8,541 bases of DNA. Origin: Deltaproteobacteria bacterium. Its GTDB lineage: Bacteria > Desulfobacterota > Desulfovibrionia > Desulfovibrionales > Desulfovibrionaceae. Under the pieces are notes generated by a model, which searched no databases, was not told where the DNA came from, and was given only the letters and a program-made list of their open reading frames with translations. Position numbers and translations under genes: made by a program. The DNA is taken from positions 1 through 8,541 of the forward strand of contig JAJBSY010000157.1 of the NCBI GenBank assembly GCA_020861205.1, read 5' to 3'. Below are positions 6,488 to 8,541 of the stretch, one piece after another. The first letter of the stretch is position 1, and each line of letters starts with the position of its first letter.

Positions 6488-7774
6488 TCATCGGCCGCTT
6501 GAACCGGCCGTACCCTCCGTCCCCCTCACGAACACGCCCGGGACGATGCCGGGAGTTTCCGTATGCAGGACGGCCCGGGTTCCGGACGCCGCAAGGCCCG
6601 TCCGCTCTCCCCGGTGGTTTTCCAGGGCGTACGTTCCGGGCGCCATGACGGGACGGCGCATTCCGGGCAGCATGAGTTCCGCCGGGCAGGCCTCGTCCCA
6701 TTTTCCCATGACGGTTACGGCCCAGGCATTTTCCGCCTCGTTGACCGGCTCCAGAACCTTGGCCAGCAGGGGACGCGCCGGCGCCTCGCTGAAAATCCCC
6801 CGTCTGCGGGCCAGGAAGAAGCCGGTGGAAAGGGGGCGGGACGCGGTGCGCGCGAGGTCCGGCAAAAACGTTCGATACGGAAACGGCGTTCCGGAAACGG
6901 CCGAAGCTTTTGCCGCGTCCAGGGCCGCGCGGTAAGCGTCTGTCACATGCGCGACATAGGAGGATCCCTTGGTCCGCCCCTCGATTTTCACGGCGTTGAT
7001 CCGGTTTTTCACAAACCAGGGCAGGAAGGGGAGCAGGCATAAATCATCCGGGGCGAAAAGAGCGGCGAACGCCTCGTCCTGCCGGACGCTCCAAAGGGTT
7101 CTGTCCTTCCTGAGCGCTTCCTCCACGGTAAACGAGGGCGGGAAATCCGTCGCCGCGATCCGGTACTCGAACCGGCAGGGCTGGGTGCAGCGCCCCAGGT
7201 TGGCCGGCCGGTTGTTCAGCCAGGCGGACAGCAGGCACTGGCCGGAAACCGCAAGGCACATGGCCCCATGGACGAACACTTCCAGTTCCGTCTCGGGAAG
7301 CTGTTCCCTGACGGCCCGTATCTCGCGGTGGGGGAGTTCCCGCGCCAGCACAACGCGCGACGCGCCCGCATCCGTCCAGAAACGGACCGCTGAGGCGTTG
7401 GTGGTGTTGGCCTGCGTGGAAACGTGAAGGGGAACGCCGGGTGCGTGGCGCAGGGCGAGACGCAGGATGCCGGGATCCGCCACGATCAGGGCGTGGACGC
7501 CGGCGTCGGCGGCCGTTTCCAGCATCCGGGGCACGGCGGCCATGTCCCGTTCAAAGGGTAGCGCGTTTAGGCAGTAGTAAATTTTCGCCCCGCGCCTGTT
7601 GGCCGCGGCGACCGCCTCTCGCAAGGCGGGCGCGTCGAATCCGCCGCCGGCCGCCCGCAGGTTGCCGGACGGCCCTCCAAGGTACACCGCGTCCGCGCCG
7701 TACAGGAGGGCCGTGCGAAATTTTTCCATGTCCCCTGCCGGGGCGAGGAGCTCGGGAAACGATGCGGGGGTCAT
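6488..7774 (-). CDS. trhP: U32-family protein, probable TrhP-type tRNA U34 hydroxylase
   Basis: A 428-residue member of the U32 'peptidase/collagenase' family. The N-terminal barrel opens with PELLAPAGDMEKFRTALLYGADAVYLGG (8-34), then HVSTQANTTN (117-126). The U32 signature follows: HGAMCLAVSGQC (169-180) and GRCTQPCRFEY (194-204), with four cysteines (173, 180, 196, 200) that in studied relatives bind an iron-sulfur cluster. KIEGRTK at 263-269 is also typical. A C-terminal beta-rich domain starts near 330. By length and motifs it is closest to E. coli TrhP (YegQ), which makes 5-hydroxyuridine at tRNA position 34 using prephenate; RlhA is much longer and UbiU/UbiV shorter. It appears to lack part of the insertion E. 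coli TrhP carries after the CRWEY-like motif. ATG 7774 has AAGG five bases upstream. The family is certain; the TrhP function is inferred. Confidence 0.9.
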   Translation of the reverse strand: MTPASFPELLAPAGDMEKFRTALLYGADAVYLGGPSGNLRAAGGGFDAPALREAVAAANRRGAKIYYCLNALPFERDMAAVPRMLETAADAGVHALIVADPGILRLALRHAPGVPLHVSTQANTTNASAVRFWTDAGASRVVLARELPHREIRAVREQLPETELEVFVHGAMCLAVSGQCLLSAWLNNRPANLGRCTQPCRFEYRIAATDFPPSFTVEEALRKDRTLWSVRQDEAFAALFAPDDLCLLPFLPWFVKNRINAVKIEGRTKGSSYVAHVTDAYRAALDAAKASAVSGTPFPYRTFLPDLARTASRPLSTGFFLARRRGIFSEAPARPLLAKVLEPVNEAENAWAVTVMGKWDEACPAELMLPGMRRPVMAPGTYALENHRGERTGLAASGTRAVLHTETPGIVPGVFVRGTEGTAGSSGR

Positions 7775-7810
7775 AAGAACCTTGAGTCAGCCATCCCTTG
7801 GGCGGGCCCG

Positions 7811-7832
7811 AAAAATGCGCCCGACGCGGGCG
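7811..7832 (-). terminator. intrinsic terminator of the TPR gene
   Basis: On the minus strand CGCCCG, a CGT loop and CGGGCG (7832-7818) form a six-pair stem followed by CA and five T (7815-7811). It begins eight bases after the TPR stop and 36 bases before the U32 ATG, suggesting that at least part of transcription ends between the two genes. The 66-base spacer shows no clear promoter for the U32-family gene, so read-through or a promoter inside the TPR gene would be needed. Confidence 0.6.
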
Positions 7833-7840
7833 GGGATACG

Positions 7841-8541
7841 TCAGGAAGCCATCCGTTTACGCGCGAAATTGGCGAGTTTTTGGGCCTCGGCGAATCCGGG
7901 ATGCAGGGCGTGGGCCTTTTCGCCGTACTCCACGGCCTTGCCCCATTTTTCCCACTCCAGGTACAGACGCCCGATATTGAACAGCAGGTTGGGGTCTTCC
8001 GGGGCCAACGGCAGCGCCCGCATGTAGTACGCCTCGGCGATGTCGTACCGGCCGAGCTTGCGGAGCGCGATGGCCAGCCGGTTATAGTTGTTCAAGGCTT
8101 TGGGATCGAGGTGCACGGCTTCGGAGTAGTACCGCGCCGCGTCTTCATACTGGGCCGCGTTCAGAAATTTCTCGCCGATATCGCCTCTGAGCTTGCCGTC
8201 TTCGGGAAATTCGCCGGAAATGGCGTTGAAAACCGAGCGCGCCTCGTCGTAGTCCTTGTTGTCCAGGTGTTCCTGGCCCTTTGCCAGCGCGGCTTCCTTT
8301 TTGGCGGCCATGGAACGGGCAAGCTCCTCGACCTCGGACATGGTCTCGTCCTTAAGGATATCGGCCAACTCGAGCAATTCTTCCAAAAGCTTCTTTTCTT
8401 CGCCGGGAACGTACCCGAGAGCCAGGGGGTAAATCCTTCTTATTCCCTTGTCGGTATTGACGTACTCCACGGCTTCCCGGACGAGGGCGGCGAATTCGTC
8501 ACGCTCTCCCTTCATAAGGGGCGTCGAAAGCATGAGCCTGA
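7841..8541 (-). CDS. TPR-repeat protein, probably incomplete at the right edge
   Basis: The frame is open to the window edge. The first ATG inside is at 8533, giving 230 residues, but only eight bases precede it and they hold no good ribosome binding site, so the true start may lie outside. Numbering from that ATG, residues 1-62 form a distinct N-terminal segment with GIRRIYPLALGYVPGEEK (30-47) and an acidic-leucine helix; 63-82 is a charged linker. Four tetratricopeptide repeats follow, at about 79-112, 113-146, 147-180 and 181-214, with the usual small/aromatic pattern and inter-repeat D/P-E-D/P turns (LDPKA, APEDP, HPGF). TPR arrays bind partner proteins; no enzyme domain is visible. No signal peptide is visible in this part, so it looks cytoplasmic. 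It is followed by a terminator and then the U32-family gene on the same strand. The function cannot be named from this fragment. Confidence 0.85.
   Translation of the reverse strand, partial: RLMLSTPLMKGERDEFAALVREAVEYVNTDKGIRRIYPLALGYVPGEEKKLLEELLELADILKDETMSEVEELARSMAAKKEAALAKGQEHLDNKDYDEARSVFNAISGEFPEDGKLRGDIGEKFLNAAQYEDAARYYSEAVHLDPKALNNYNRLAIALRKLGRYDIAEAYYMRALPLAPEDPNLLFNIGRLYLEWEKWGKAVEYGEKAHALHPGFAEAQKLANFARKRMAS

Noticed and set aside
5862..7040. A 392-codon minus-strand frame spanning the tgt 3' end and the U32-family gene
   Set aside because: It overlaps two genes with clear catalytic motifs and has no ribosome binding site or recognisable domain.
1..8541. A novel defence, mobile or secretion system
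   Set aside because: Every sizeable gene is a housekeeping-type family or a lone unknown. There is no nuclease, toxin-antitoxin pair, recombinase, reverse transcriptase or CRISPR-like repeat, and no base-composition break visible by eye.

Overview
The window looks like ordinary chromosomal DNA from a GC-rich Gram-negative bacterium. The best guess is a deltaproteobacterium of the Desulfovibrio type. That guess rests on base composition, the diderm-style exported proteins and the gene mix; there is no rRNA or phylogenetic marker strong enough to fix the genus. I see no insertion sequence, phage gene, CRISPR array, tRNA or rRNA.

Layout: (1) 17-733 (+) encodes a lipoprotein resembling the DUF3053/YiaF family. 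(2) 734-877 is a non-coding stretch that is almost entirely foldable, including a compact predicted three-way junction just ahead of the next ribosome binding site. (3) 878-3499 (+) is comEC/rec2, the DNA-uptake channel with a C-terminal metallo-beta-lactamase domain. (4) 3500-3702 is a convergent spacer with a strong terminator hairpin. (5) On the minus strand are a small unrecognised exported protein (3703-4197) and, upstream of it, an AMMECR1-domain protein (4281-4838). (6) 4839-5141 is a divergent intergenic region with a good promoter for the AMMECR1 gene and, on the other strand, a promoter whose predicted +1 falls on the A of the tgt start codon. (7) 5142-6323 (+) is tgt, queuine/preQ1 tRNA-guanine transglycosylase. 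(8) 6324-6487 is a convergent spacer. (9) 6488-7774 (-) is a U32-family protein resembling TrhP, the tRNA U34 hydroxylase. (10) 7841 to the right edge (-) is a TPR-repeat protein that may continue outside the window, with a terminator directly behind it.

Functionally this is a set of mostly independent housekeeping genes. The one functional link I can argue is that Tgt (G34) and the TrhP-like protein (U34) both modify the tRNA wobble position; they are convergent, not an operon. I found no new multi-gene system. The points most worth a second look are the structured leader before comEC, the apparently leaderless tgt, and the unrecognised exported protein at 3703-4197.
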